Origin: Flavobacterium chryseum
Lineage (GTDB): Bacteria > Bacteroidota > Bacteroidia > Flavobacteriales > Flavobacteriaceae
Assembly (NCBI RefSeq): GCF_004362015.1
Contig: NZ_SNWW01000006.1
Coordinates: forward strand, 124,001 to 188,000
Length of the DNA stretch: 64,000 bases
Reading direction: 5' to 3'
The notes below the pieces were generated by a model. It saw only the letters and a list, made by a program, of their open reading frames with translations, ran no database searches and was not told the DNA's origin. Shown one piece after another: positions 53,369-63,069 of this stretch. Within the stretch, counting starts at the first letter, position 1; every line of letters begins with the position of its first letter. The position numbers and the translations under genes were made by a program.

Positions 53369-54730
53369 TTACGGAATCATTATTAGTATTGGATCTGCAT
53401 CAATACCAATATTAGAAACAGGCAACGATCGTAGTGCTGCCGTTTTCATTTTACTTGCATTTCCGTTAATATTATTCACTGCATTATTCAATAAAACTTC
53501 AGAAGTGTTTCCCAAAGGGAACACCTCAACCTGCTGAATTTCATTTACTGCAATGATAGGATTTATTCCTTTTGAATAATTCCCTTCATGTCTGGAATTG
53601 AATAATTTATAAATTGCCGGATATAAAATCCAACCTTTTTTTCCTGCAATTCGATCATCTTCAATTGGAAAACTGGCTACATCTTTACCAAAAGTTTTTT
53701 CACCAATTGTAATCACCTGCATGTAGGGTTTTAGGTTATTAATAATAAGTTCTGATGCAGATGCGGTACGGTTTCCACACAAAACATATATCCTGTCTAT
53801 TGAGGGATGCGCACTTTGTAAGGCATCAAAACTTATTTTAGATTCATTGCTTTCTAAGGCTTGTTTAAAGGATTGATCGACGTTTCCTCCGTTTGCATTT
53901 CCTTCAAATTTTATAAAAAGATCGCCTGATTTAATGTTTGGAGCGAGGATAATACTTAATGCGGTTGCAGATGCTATATCTCCTCCTCCATTGTATCTTA
54001 AATCTATAATAAGTTCTGTGATGGATTTACTTTTTAAGTCCTGAAAGATTTTTAGAAATTGTTGCGCCTGGCCAACATCAAAATGTGGAATTTCTATATA
54101 CCCAATTTTTGTATTTTCATCAGTTATAACCTGATATGGCATTGGCTGTGTAAAACTAAATCCCTGCAATAATGAAACTTCTTTTGGAGTAGAAAAACCT
54201 GATCCTGCAGCATATGAAGTTATTTTCAGATTTACACTATTTGACGCAATCATACTTTTATACAATTGGTCATAATTTCCTGAATTTAGTTCTGTTCCGG
54301 CTATGTGAGTAATAAGATTGCCTCTTTTCAATCCGTTATTTTTAGCTGGAGAATCGGCCAATACATATAATATTACAGCATAATATTTTCCTTCAAACTC
54401 AAAAAATGAGACATCAAATCCAAATTTTTGTCTCAGGCTTTTTGGTGCAGTTTCCGGCAATTCAGGATGTATGGCATACGAATAGACATCATCTTTCTGG
54501 AGCAATTTCCCAAAATATTCTTTTGGAGCAATTGAGATGTCACCCTGAGCCGGCATGGCGTCGTTCCAGCGATAATATTTTTTCATTTGCTGGTATATCC
54601 ATTCATTTATATATTCGTTAGTACCTTCATTATAGAACTGAACCGGATCATCTGAACTGCAGGAAAGAATCGAAACGTCTATAAGAAAAATGATACTGTA
54701 GAATATATAGCTGTAAATTTTATTTTTCAT
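53369..54730 (-). CDS. S41-family (C-terminal processing) peptidase lipoprotein
   Basis: Starting at 54730 gives about 453 residues with a lipoprotein signal (DVSILSC, then SSDDP, an acidic run like the surface-export signal of Flavobacterium). A PDZ domain follows at about 90-190 (DSPAKNNGLKRGNLITHIAG). The S41 domain has the catalytic Ser in RTASASELIINNL and the Lys in GEKTFGKDVAS. It probably cleaves exposed or secreted proteins at the outer membrane. The frame is open to 54757, but only the later Met starts the signal peptide. It closes the lipoprotein run that begins with the TonB receptor. Confidence 0.88.
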   Translation of the reverse strand: MKNKIYSYIFYSIIFLIDVSILSCSSDDPVQFYNEGTNEYINEWIYQQMKKYYRWNDAMPAQGDISIAPKEYFGKLLQKDDVYSYAIHPELPETAPKSLRQKFGFDVSFFEFEGKYYAVILYVLADSPAKNNGLKRGNLITHIAGTELNSGNYDQLYKSMIASNSVNLKITSYAAGSGFSTPKEVSLLQGFSFTQPMPYQVITDENTKIGYIEIPHFDVGQAQQFLKIFQDLKSKSITELIIDLRYNGGGDIASATALSIILAPNIKSGDLFIKFEGNANGGNVDQSFKQALESNESKISFDALQSAHPSIDRIYVLCGNRTASASELIINNLKPYMQVITIGEKTFGKDVASFPIEDDRIAGKKGWILYPAIYKLFNSRHEGNYSKGINPIIAVNEIQQVEVFPLGNTSEVLLNNAVNNINGNASKMKTAALRSLPVSNIGIDADPILIMIP

Positions 54731-54789
54731 TTTAAAATCTATAAATATGAATTTCATTACGCACTAAAACAACAATTGAATTTATTAGC

Positions 54790-55584
54790 CTATTTAAAAA
54801 CGAAATAATCCGCTAAATTTAAAGTTCCGTCAACGCCTGAAAAAAGACCGTTTGCATCACTTTTTTCTTCGAGCACAATTAATTTTGATTTATTATTCGT
54901 CATGGTCATAATTACAACAACCTTTTGACCTGGAACATACGATTCTGTTGTGCCGTGTTTTACCAGTTCCATTAAAATCGTTGGAGGCGAACTGAAAGGA
55001 AATTCTATAAATGATCCAAACTGATCTTTGTTTATATTTTCTACAACTCCTAAAACCTGTCCGTTTAATTTGCGAATAATTCCGTCTAAATTGCCCTCGT
55101 AACCGCTTTTAGAATATTTATTTTTATTAGGGAAAATAAATTTATAACCGCTGTTTCCCGTTTTACTCAAAACGCCTAATTTTATTGAAGAAATTTTGTC
55201 GATCCAAAGATTTTCTTTTACAAAAAAGGAAAGCGTATCTTTTGGTTTCTCTGCGGTAAAATGGTAAGTACGCAATACCTCTTTTGTTACTTTATTTGAG
55301 ATTTCAACTGTTTTTCCTTCAGCTCCGAAATAAACAAAATCATAGTCTTTTTCTATTTTTTTTACAAAAGCAGTTTTTTTGTCATTTCCAATCAAAATCA
55401 CTTTACCATTTACAGTTATCTGCAAAGAATCAGCAACTGCGCTATAACCATTAATGGTTATTTTTCCGGGCTGGTTCGTTTCAGTGCCGTAATAGGGAAC
55501 CAAATTATCATTGGTACAAGATGCGAAAAGAGCTGTAATGATTGAGAAAATTAATACCCTTGTCAATTTATTCTTCATATTCAT
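54790..55584 (-). CDS. Lipoprotein of unknown function (264 aa)
   Basis: This protein has a lipoprotein signal (ALFASC, about Cys22) followed by TNDNLVPYYG, and a mostly beta-strand body with two Ig-like-looking parts (GKITINGYSAVADSLQITVNG; VPGQKVVVIMTMTNNKSKLI). It has no known catalytic motif. It sits 59 bp upstream of the S41 peptidase and 54 bp after the T9SS cargo gene, so all three look co-transcribed. The role might be to bind substrate for the peptidase (inference). Confidence 0.72.
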   Translation of the reverse strand: MNMKNKLTRVLIFSIITALFASCTNDNLVPYYGTETNQPGKITINGYSAVADSLQITVNGKVILIGNDKKTAFVKKIEKDYDFVYFGAEGKTVEISNKVTKEVLRTYHFTAEKPKDTLSFFVKENLWIDKISSIKLGVLSKTGNSGYKFIFPNKNKYSKSGYEGNLDGIIRKLNGQVLGVVENINKDQFGSFIEFPFSSPPTILMELVKHGTTESYVPGQKVVVIMTMTNNKSKLIVLEEKSDANGLFSGVDGTLNLADYFVFK

Positions 55585-55638
55585 TTTATTTATTGTAGTC
55601 GTTTTGTTTATTGTAAAATCATGAAATTTTACTAATCG

Positions 55639-56484
55639 TTATTTTTTAATAAATTTTATTTTTTGGGAAACTCCGTTATTCGTTACAGAAAGAAAATAGA
55701 TTCCTTGTGATAAATCTTCAACAGATAAACCTTCTTGTTTGTATGGAGATTCTTTAATTAAAATTCCGTTTACGTTATAGATTTGCAATGCTGTTTCTTC
55801 TGTCTGAAATTCTTCTGCTAATTCTAATTGTAAATTTTCCTGAACCGGATTTTGTTTTAATCTGCAAAGCGATGATTTTAAGTCTACATCATCAACTCCT
55901 AAAAGTGATTCTGCAATCACTGAAATTTTATTAATTTCATATCCTATAAAATGCGTTTCAAGCTTATTCCCCAGAGCGATATATACTATTGGTTTACCTG
56001 CAAATTGTGAAATATCAACAGTATAATCTTTAAATTCTGCTTCATCTGCTGTTGCTCTTTCTAACGTAACGGTATGCAAAAGTATAAATGAAGCAGGATC
56101 CGGCGAAGTAGATCCATAGATTAATAAATCCTCATTGGTATCATAAATAGCAGGTTGTGCATTAAGGATTAATTTAATTTTACCGGAATAAAATGATACA
56201 TCCAAAGCAGGGCTTATAGCCAGATTATCTTCATTAGTTTCTAATTGTCCGCCAGTAGCAAAATCAATATTATAAGTTCCTAAAACATCAATATCACCAT
56301 CTGTAACAGTTTCTGCAAATTGAATATTTTTACGTGCCATCCAATTACTGCCATTTCCATCTCTGTCTAATAAAGTCCAGTCTGAAGCATCTGAATCATC
56401 AAAATCATCTTCCCAAATTGTATATTGAGCAGATGCTATTCCTGTAACCATAGTAAAAACTAATAAAAGTAAATTTTTTTTCAT
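55639..56484 (-). CDS. Secreted protein, choice-of-anchor-J-like domain and T9SS tail
   Basis: This 281-residue protein has a signal peptide (ending GIASAQ), a jelly-roll domain of the choice-of-anchor J type (YTIWEDDFDDSDASDWTLLD, DNLAISPALDVS) and a C-terminal T9SS type A sorting domain of ~70 residues (LQIYNVNGILIKES, then DLSQGIYFLSVTNNG, SQKIKFIKK). It is exported to the surface. It follows the first beta-helix lipoprotein, with a hairpin between them. Confidence 0.87.
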   Translation of the reverse strand: MKKNLLLLVFTMVTGIASAQYTIWEDDFDDSDASDWTLLDRDGNGSNWMARKNIQFAETVTDGDIDVLGTYNIDFATGGQLETNEDNLAISPALDVSFYSGKIKLILNAQPAIYDTNEDLLIYGSTSPDPASFILLHTVTLERATADEAEFKDYTVDISQFAGKPIVYIALGNKLETHFIGYEINKISVIAESLLGVDDVDLKSSLCRLKQNPVQENLQLELAEEFQTEETALQIYNVNGILIKESPYKQEGLSVEDLSQGIYFLSVTNNGVSQKIKFIKK

Positions 56485-56500
56485 TTTTTTTAATTTTAAA

Positions 56501-56527
56501 ACATGGGCAGAAATAGTCTGCCCATGT
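56501..56527 (-). terminator. Perfect hairpin between lipoprotein and T9SS cargo genes
   Basis: ACATGGGCAGA (56501-56511) pairs exactly with TCTGCCCATGT (56517-56527) around a 5-base loop. On the minus strand it is followed by a loose T/A-rich stretch, not a clean T run, so it could be a partial terminator or an mRNA stabiliser. Confidence 0.6.
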
Positions 56528-56558
56528 AGAATTATAATAACTAACTTAATTATGCCTA

Positions 56559-57884
56559 TTAGAAATTAGTAAACTTTGTCCAAGTGTTAGTCCAAAGAGC
56601 CTCTGTTCTAAATGCACCTGTATTTCCTGTAAAATCTAATACTCCATCATTAAAGAAAGGCTGTGTTAGTCCCCATTTTGGAGCTGGATTTGCAGTTGAA
56701 ATACTTGTACCTAGACCTGAGAAAGTTGTTCCTGCCGGCAAAGCTACATTATCAAACCCGTGGATTGATACTCTCAAATAAGAAGAACTAGCTTGAGTTG
56801 ATGGAGCTTCATATCTAACTCCTGTGTTGTATCCTGTAACGGTTGCATCAATTAAAGTTATTTGTCCTAATCTGCGTACGTGAATAGCATTTTCGTATAA
56901 ATCAGCAACTGTAGTTGAGCTTACACCAATAATTGACAATTGATTAAGAACCGGACGTGTTATAACTCCTGTATTAGAAACTGTACCTGTAGCGTTGTTA
57001 TCTAACTCAATACCGTTAGAATCCGGTACTTGATTAGGAGCAGTACCACTCAAACTATGAGTAGAATTACTATCAGCAATTGCAATAGCTTTTGTAATTG
57101 TTCCTGTATATCCAAGATCAAAGTCGAAATTATCATCATCCGAAGCCAAAGAAACTAAATGCGAAGCACTTACTGTTCCTCCAAAAAATTCGAATGAATC
57201 ATCTCTTCCGTATGATACCTGAACGTGGTCAATTACAGTACCAGAACCAACACCACCTAAAGTCAATCCGTTGATTTCAACACCAGTTAAGGCATCTAAA
57301 ATTCTTCCGGCAAACTCGATACGTAAGTAGTTAACATCTCCACCATCGTGAGCGTTGTTTGATCCTCCATAATAGAAATCAGAAACATTAGGCTGATCAC
57401 CTAATCCTTCGATAATATTAGTAGTTGATCCGTTGTTTACTGCAGCATCACCTAAAATAACAAAACCACCAAAATCTCCAGGAGTAGCACCAGTAGCATC
57501 ATTTCCATCTAATAAATTATAACTTGTAAAAATAACAGGAGCATTAACAGTACCTTGTACATCAACTGTACCTGTTTTAGTAATTACAAGCACTCCTGTA
57601 GCAACTCCTAATGCTAAAGGTTTAGCTTTAACAAAAGTACCTGCTTCAATTGTTAATTTGGCACCTCCTTTTACACGTACCACCCCATCAATTTCCCAAA
57701 CCTTGTCGCTTGTCCATGTTGTGTTTGTTGTAATATCCCCGCTTACAGTTTGTACTGTTGTAGGATATCCGCTGTAGTCAGCACTAGCAGATTTCATAGA
57801 AAAAGAAGAATCAGCAGAAGAATCATCATTTTGACAAGAGCTCACAGCCAGAGCGATCATTGCACATAGAAAAAATTTTTTCAT
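56559..57884 (-). CDS. Surface beta-helix lipoprotein, copy 1
   Basis: This 441-residue lipoprotein has the signal LAVSSC (Cys17) followed by QNDD, an acidic motif that fits the Bacteroidota lipoprotein export signal and predicts surface exposure. The body is a right-handed parallel beta-helix by pattern (VVRVKGGAKLTIEAGTFVKA, then many Gly/Asp turns). The end reads TGNTGAFRTEALWTNTWTKF. It is a near duplicate of 58268-59581, downstream of the TonB receptor, and so is likely a ligand-binding or partner protein. No T9SS tail. Confidence 0.82.
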   Translation of the reverse strand: MKKFFLCAMIALAVSSCQNDDSSADSSFSMKSASADYSGYPTTVQTVSGDITTNTTWTSDKVWEIDGVVRVKGGAKLTIEAGTFVKAKPLALGVATGVLVITKTGTVDVQGTVNAPVIFTSYNLLDGNDATGATPGDFGGFVILGDAAVNNGSTTNIIEGLGDQPNVSDFYYGGSNNAHDGGDVNYLRIEFAGRILDALTGVEINGLTLGGVGSGTVIDHVQVSYGRDDSFEFFGGTVSASHLVSLASDDDNFDFDLGYTGTITKAIAIADSNSTHSLSGTAPNQVPDSNGIELDNNATGTVSNTGVITRPVLNQLSIIGVSSTTVADLYENAIHVRRLGQITLIDATVTGYNTGVRYEAPSTQASSSYLRVSIHGFDNVALPAGTTFSGLGTSISTANPAPKWGLTQPFFNDGVLDFTGNTGAFRTEALWTNTWTKFTNF

Positions 57885-58267
57885 AATAATTTTATTATTG
57901 CTATATTTGCTGCTATTAAACTAGGCCTTTGGAGAGAGCAGCAAAATATCTTTCCTCAGGTCTTTTCGCTTTTTTTGGTAAAGGCTTTTTTTAATAAACA
58001 ATCCCGCTTTACCACTGGGGTTTATACCTATATTTCCATCTTTCACTCATAGGATTTTTTTAACGCAGCGAAAGGTTTGCTTTCCATTCTTTTAAATTTT
58101 AAAGAACATCTTAAAGTATTTTCTTGGATTTTTGTTTTATGCACAAAACAAAAAAGAAATCTAATACTTACAACTAAATACATTAGCATTTGAAAAAGCA
58201 AAATATCATCCCCTAATTTTATTGTTAACTGTTTCTTAATATTTGTATCATTAGCATAATATTGCCA
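57885..58267 (-). promoter_or_regulatory. Leader of lipoprotein copy 1, with a conserved hairpin
   Basis: Bases 57908-57966 are near-identical to 59604-59661, which lie at the same place upstream of copy 2. TGCTGCT (57908-57914) pairs with AGCAGCA (57937-57943), and GATATTTTGC, a near-consensus promoter box on the minus strand, follows. The remaining bases to 58267 hold no gene. Confidence 0.6.
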
Positions 58268-59581
58268 TTAAAAATTGGTAAACTTTGTCCAGTTGTTTGT
58301 CCAAAGAACTTCGGTTTTAAATGCACCTGTATTTCCTGTAAAATCTAATGCTCCATCATTAAAGAAAGGCTGTGTAAGTCCCCATTTTGGAGCCGGATTT
58401 GCCGTTGAAGTAGCTGTACCAAGACCTGATATAGTTGTTCCTACTGGTAACGCTACATTATCAAATCCATGAATTAATACTCTTAAATACGAAGAACCAC
58501 TTGGCAAAGAAGGAGAATCCCATCTAATTCCTCTGTCATACCCTGTAATAGTTGCATCAGTTAATCTTATTTGTCCCGATCGGCGCACATGTATTGCGTT
58601 TTCATATAAATCTGCGACAGTAGAAGAATTAACACCAATAATTGATAATTGGTTAAAAACAGGACGTGTGATAATTGATGTAGCACTACCCGGACCGTTG
58701 TTATCTATCTCAATACCGTTAGAATCTGGGACTCCACCACTTAAACTATGAGTAAAATTACCGTCAGCAATTGCAATCGCTTTTGTAATCGTTCCAGTAT
58801 AACCCCAAGTAAAATCAAAATTGTCATCGTCAGGTGCAAAAGAAACTAAGTGGCTTGCATTTACTTTACCTCCTAAAAACTCAAATGAATCCTCAGCACT
58901 ATAAGATACCTGAATATGATCTATAAATGTTCCACTTCCAACTCCAGCACATGTTAGACCATTTAATTGTATCCAATACGCACCATCATATGATGAAACT
59001 CCTGCAAATTCGATGCGTATATAATTTAAAGTTCCAGAATTATGTTCATTGTTTGGTCCACCGTAATAAAAATCAGGTCTATTAGGCTGATCGCCTAGTC
59101 CATCTACAATATTTGTATCTTGAAAATTATTTACAATAGCATCTCCTAAAATTACTACACCCCCAAAATCTCCATATTGGGCCTCCGTATTTGCATTGCC
59201 ATCCAATAAATTATAGCTGGTAAATATTATTGGTGCATTTTCTGTACCCTGAGCATCGATTTTACCAGTTTTACTAATTACAAGTACTCCTGAGGCAAAT
59301 CCGTAAAGTAATCGTTTCGCTTTAATAAAAGTACCGGCCTGAATCGTTAGCGTGGCTCCCCCTTTTACAAGAACTACTCCATCAATTTCCCAAACCCTAT
59401 CATTTGTCCAGGTAGTATTTGTTGTAATATTTCCGGTTACCGTTTGAACTGTAGCTGGATATCCGGAATAATCAGCTCTGGGAGCTTTCATAGAAAAAGA
59501 AGAATCTTCAGATGAAGCATCATCATTTTGGCAGGAACTCATAAACAGAGCTACCATTGCAAACATAAAAATTTTGTTCAT
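58268..59581 (-). CDS. Surface beta-helix lipoprotein, copy 2
   Basis: This 437-residue lipoprotein has the signal LFMSSC (Cys17) followed by QNDD, and the same parallel beta-helix body as copy 1. The last 38 residues differ at only four positions (visual count). Copy 2 has a shorter loop near residue 280 and other small differences. It is next to the TonB receptor gene, 118 bp downstream, and probably represents the older partner. Function is unknown. Confidence 0.82.
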   Translation of the reverse strand: MNKIFMFAMVALFMSSCQNDDASSEDSSFSMKAPRADYSGYPATVQTVTGNITTNTTWTNDRVWEIDGVVLVKGGATLTIQAGTFIKAKRLLYGFASGVLVISKTGKIDAQGTENAPIIFTSYNLLDGNANTEAQYGDFGGVVILGDAIVNNFQDTNIVDGLGDQPNRPDFYYGGPNNEHNSGTLNYIRIEFAGVSSYDGAYWIQLNGLTCAGVGSGTFIDHIQVSYSAEDSFEFLGGKVNASHLVSFAPDDDNFDFTWGYTGTITKAIAIADGNFTHSLSGGVPDSNGIEIDNNGPGSATSIITRPVFNQLSIIGVNSSTVADLYENAIHVRRSGQIRLTDATITGYDRGIRWDSPSLPSGSSYLRVLIHGFDNVALPVGTTISGLGTATSTANPAPKWGLTQPFFNDGALDFTGNTGAFKTEVLWTNNWTKFTNF

Positions 59582-59603
59582 ACTATTTAATTATTTCTAA
59601 AAT

Positions 59604-59661
59604 TGCTGTCATTACACATGGCCTTTGGAAAAGAGCAGCAAAATATCCTTCCTTAGGTTTT
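59604..59661 (-). promoter_or_regulatory. Conserved leader of lipoprotein copy 2
   Basis: This block matches the leader of copy 1 (57908-57966) nearly base for base, including GCCTTTGGA and GCAGCAAAATATC. The stem is shorter here (TGCTG, 59604-59608, with CAGCA, 59636-59640). Read in the mRNA sense it is the 5' part of the transcript or its promoter. Confidence 0.55.
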
Positions 59662-59698
59662 ATTTCTTCTAAATACTGAATACTGATTGCAGATACAT

Positions 59699-62600
59699 TT
59701 AAAAAGAATAATTAAGTGATATACTTATAGTCCTTCCGTTTTTTGCTTTAAATACTTCTCTATCCAGATCCTGATCAAATTTTGTAGTTGCACCTGCTCC
59801 AAGACTTTTATATGCTCTTGGATTAGATCCTGTAGAAACATCTTCTGTTTTACTGTAGCTGTTAGCATTATTATATGTTTCTATACTTGCATCAAACAAA
59901 TTTTTCATACTGAACTTTACCTCCAGATTTCTCTCTTTAAAAAATTTGTAACTCATCTGTGCATCAGTTACAGCATAAGGTTTACGAATTTCTTCGGCGA
60001 AATATTCAAATCCTACAAGTATGTATTGATCTCCTACAACGTTATGTCTAAGGCTAAATCCTAAACGTTCGCCTACATAATCAAGACCCAAATTATACGT
60101 ATATGGAGATTGTCCGTAAAGAGGTCTGTTGGCTTCATAAAGTCCGCCTGTACCGTCTAGATTAACATATGAAGTTACTTTTGTATCGTTTACAGATGCG
60201 TTTCCATAAACAAACAGGTTTTTTAAAATATCGCCTTCTCCTAAAAAAGAAAGACTCATATAAAACTCAAATTCTACACCCCAAAGTTTTGCATTGCTTG
60301 AATTAATATTATAGATATCCCTAACTCCTGATGCGTTTAAATAACCAACAGATTCAATTGGATCATCTATATTTTTATGGTAAACACCGAAAGATAAAAT
60401 TTCGCCGCCAGAAGGAAACCATTCTAATTTTAAATCATAATTATTGGCAACGCTTGAAACTAGTCCATCCGTATAATTATATATTTTAGCAGAACGGATT
60501 GGGTCGAAATACGGAATTGTCAAACGCTCTGCAAACTGAGGACGCAAAACAGACTTATTATAACCAAGCCTTACATTCATTTTGTTAGTAGGGCTTATAA
60601 TTAAACTTGCCGATGGTAGAAATTGCCAAACTTTATCATCAGTTTGAACGTTTGTAAAGCCACCAGGAACTTCAGACTGGCTTTCAATTTGTGTATAAAT
60701 ATAACTTTCAGCTCTTACTCCCCAAACGAATCTTACAAAGCGGCCCAATTTATCATCAAGCATTAAAAATGGTGAATGTACTTTTACATCTCCAACATAT
60801 TTATTGCCATATATACCGTAATCCTGCCAGCCAAAACCGCCATAGTAATAATTTGAACCGTCTAAAAATTTTGACAATGGCTCATAAATTGTTGCTCGTT
60901 CAGCCTGACCTACAGTAACTAACTTGGCAGATTCCTGCTGGTTTGTTGCTTTTTTATAAGTCCCGAAATAACCTGCTTTGATATCATTTGTAAACGAATC
61001 ATTAAAATTAAAAGAGTATTTAAAATTAATGGCTGCATTATAATCGACTTCATCATTAGTAAAATTACTTCTTCTAAAACTATCATCCTGATTATAAACA
61101 CCATATGCAAACGTTTCATCATCACCAATTTTTACTTTGCCTACGCTTAAAAATGTAGCATCTTTGGTATCTTTTGCTACATTTCCGTAAGCTCCGTACC
61201 AATTAATTTCTAATTTGTCGAACTTATGACTTCCCTCGATTTTATTTTGAATAAAAGTAGTATAAACAGGATAATTAGATTCAGATGTAGAAGGTAAAAC
61301 GGTACCACTCATTATATCATTAATTTCTGTACTATCGCGCCAGCCTGTAATTTGGGTTAATTGATTGTTATAAATATGCATTACAGTATTACGGATCGTG
61401 ATTTTATGATTACCCAACTGTACTCCCCCATTAAACATACCGCCTAAGGTTGAATTATAATTATAATTGGCTCCTGAATTTTTAAAACCATATTTCGTAA
61501 AAGTAGAATATGCCGTAGATTGATCTTCAGCTGAAAACTCTGTATTACTTATATAATTACCTCTTTCTGTGTGTTCAATTTCTAATTTTTCCTGCGTATT
61601 CTTAAAAATTAAAGATCCCACAAATCCCCATTTGTTATTATCTTTTAATTTATAAGTTCTTCCTATACCAAATTGCAGTGTTGTTCCCGGCGCACCATAC
61701 GTTTTATACGTACTGAAATTATCCTCTGTAAATTGCTTTGACTGTTGAAGAAAAAGACCTGAATTTGCTTCATTTGTTGGTATATCTAATGCAACAAGTC
61801 CGGTTGGATAATCGCGTCTTCCGTCATCAAATCCCCAATAATCATATTTGCCTTCTTTTCGTGTAAGTCGTTCTTTAAATGCACTTTGACTATTATATGA
61901 AGTACTTATAGAGAAATTGGTGAAATTTTCTTTCGGAATATCCATCGTTTTAACCTCTACATATCCGCCGGCAAAATTGGCATACATATCCGGAGTCGCA
62001 GATTTGCTGACTACAATACTCTCAACAATCGCAGTAGGAATAATATCAAAAGAAAAATTTTGCTGATAAGCATCTGTACTTGGCAACACAATTCCGTCCA
62101 TAACAGCCTGGTTCCATCTTTCTGCCATAGAACGTACTACAACATATTTATCACCAATTGTTGTTACACCAGTGATACGTTTAAGAGAACTTCCTACATC
62201 TTTATCGGGTGTTCTTGCAATTTGTTCTGCAGAAATACCATCAGAAAACTGAGCCGCTTTTTTTTGCTGCAATAACATTCCCTGAACCGATGCTGTAGCT
62301 TTTTTATAATCCTGAACAATTACCACTTCCTTTAGCGATTGAGTATCTTCTTTTAAAGAAACTACTAATGGTGTTTCTCCACCTTCGTTTACTCTTACAG
62401 CAGTAACTTTTTGAGTTTGAAATGAAATCGCGCTGATCACAATCGTATATTCTCCGGGTTCAAGTTCTAAAACATAATTACCATCGATATCCGATTGTGT
62501 TCCTAAACTAAGTTCTGCAATCATTACATTGACACCCGGTAACGAAAGTCCGTTTATGTCTACAACTTTACCTGTAATTTTTCCCTTCTTTTTTTTTTTC

Positions 62601-62923
62601 GAAGCGTCCTTACTATTTACGGCTATATTATTTTCATTTCTTCTGAAATTTAAGTTGGTCATGTTTTGCAAATCACTCAAAATTTCATCAATCGAAACAT
62701 TTTCTTTTTTTAATGTTACAAGCGGCACAGTAAGATCAAGATCTTTTTGATAAATAAACTGATAAGGTGTGCGCGATTTTAAATTATCGATAATTTTTTG
62801 CGGCGAAGAATTTTTAAAATCAACCGATACTGTTCCGGTTTGCGAATAAATGGTGTTTGTTCCGAAGAAAACTCCGAAAAATAAAATCCAAAAGGCAAAA
62901 TGCCTGAAAAGATTATTGTTCAT
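59699..62923 (-). CDS. TonB-dependent receptor with STN domain
   Basis: This 1074-residue protein has a signal peptide (ending NTIYSQ, about 28), an STN domain (about 33-105), a carboxypeptidase-regulatory-like domain (about 113-195), a plug (about 205-330, with GISAEQIARTPDKDVGSSL) and a barrel ending in Phe (SLNYSF). It lacks the SusC-specific signature and has no SusD partner. The STN domain and the upstream FecR gene indicate surface signalling. Downstream lipoproteins may be its ligand-capture partners. Ligand is unknown. Confidence 0.92.
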   Translation of the reverse strand: MNNNLFRHFAFWILFFGVFFGTNTIYSQTGTVSVDFKNSSPQKIIDNLKSRTPYQFIYQKDLDLTVPLVTLKKENVSIDEILSDLQNMTNLNFRRNENNIAVNSKDASKKKKKGKITGKVVDINGLSLPGVNVMIAELSLGTQSDIDGNYVLELEPGEYTIVISAISFQTQKVTAVRVNEGGETPLVVSLKEDTQSLKEVVIVQDYKKATASVQGMLLQQKKAAQFSDGISAEQIARTPDKDVGSSLKRITGVTTIGDKYVVVRSMAERWNQAVMDGIVLPSTDAYQQNFSFDIIPTAIVESIVVSKSATPDMYANFAGGYVEVKTMDIPKENFTNFSISTSYNSQSAFKERLTRKEGKYDYWGFDDGRRDYPTGLVALDIPTNEANSGLFLQQSKQFTEDNFSTYKTYGAPGTTLQFGIGRTYKLKDNNKWGFVGSLIFKNTQEKLEIEHTERGNYISNTEFSAEDQSTAYSTFTKYGFKNSGANYNYNSTLGGMFNGGVQLGNHKITIRNTVMHIYNNQLTQITGWRDSTEINDIMSGTVLPSTSESNYPVYTTFIQNKIEGSHKFDKLEINWYGAYGNVAKDTKDATFLSVGKVKIGDDETFAYGVYNQDDSFRRSNFTNDEVDYNAAINFKYSFNFNDSFTNDIKAGYFGTYKKATNQQESAKLVTVGQAERATIYEPLSKFLDGSNYYYGGFGWQDYGIYGNKYVGDVKVHSPFLMLDDKLGRFVRFVWGVRAESYIYTQIESQSEVPGGFTNVQTDDKVWQFLPSASLIISPTNKMNVRLGYNKSVLRPQFAERLTIPYFDPIRSAKIYNYTDGLVSSVANNYDLKLEWFPSGGEILSFGVYHKNIDDPIESVGYLNASGVRDIYNINSSNAKLWGVEFEFYMSLSFLGEGDILKNLFVYGNASVNDTKVTSYVNLDGTGGLYEANRPLYGQSPYTYNLGLDYVGERLGFSLRHNVVGDQYILVGFEYFAEEIRKPYAVTDAQMSYKFFKERNLEVKFSMKNLFDASIETYNNANSYSKTEDVSTGSNPRAYKSLGAGATTKFDQDLDREVFKAKNGRTISISLNYSF

Positions 62924-63069
62924 AATTGATGATTGTTAGTGTATTAGAATTAATTTTAATATGATATTTAGGCTTACTATTATTTAAAAATTTGAATGAC
63001 GGTTCCTGTCCTATTCAAATCCGTTAATACAGATTCAAATAAGATAATTGTAAAAATTATTTCATCGTT

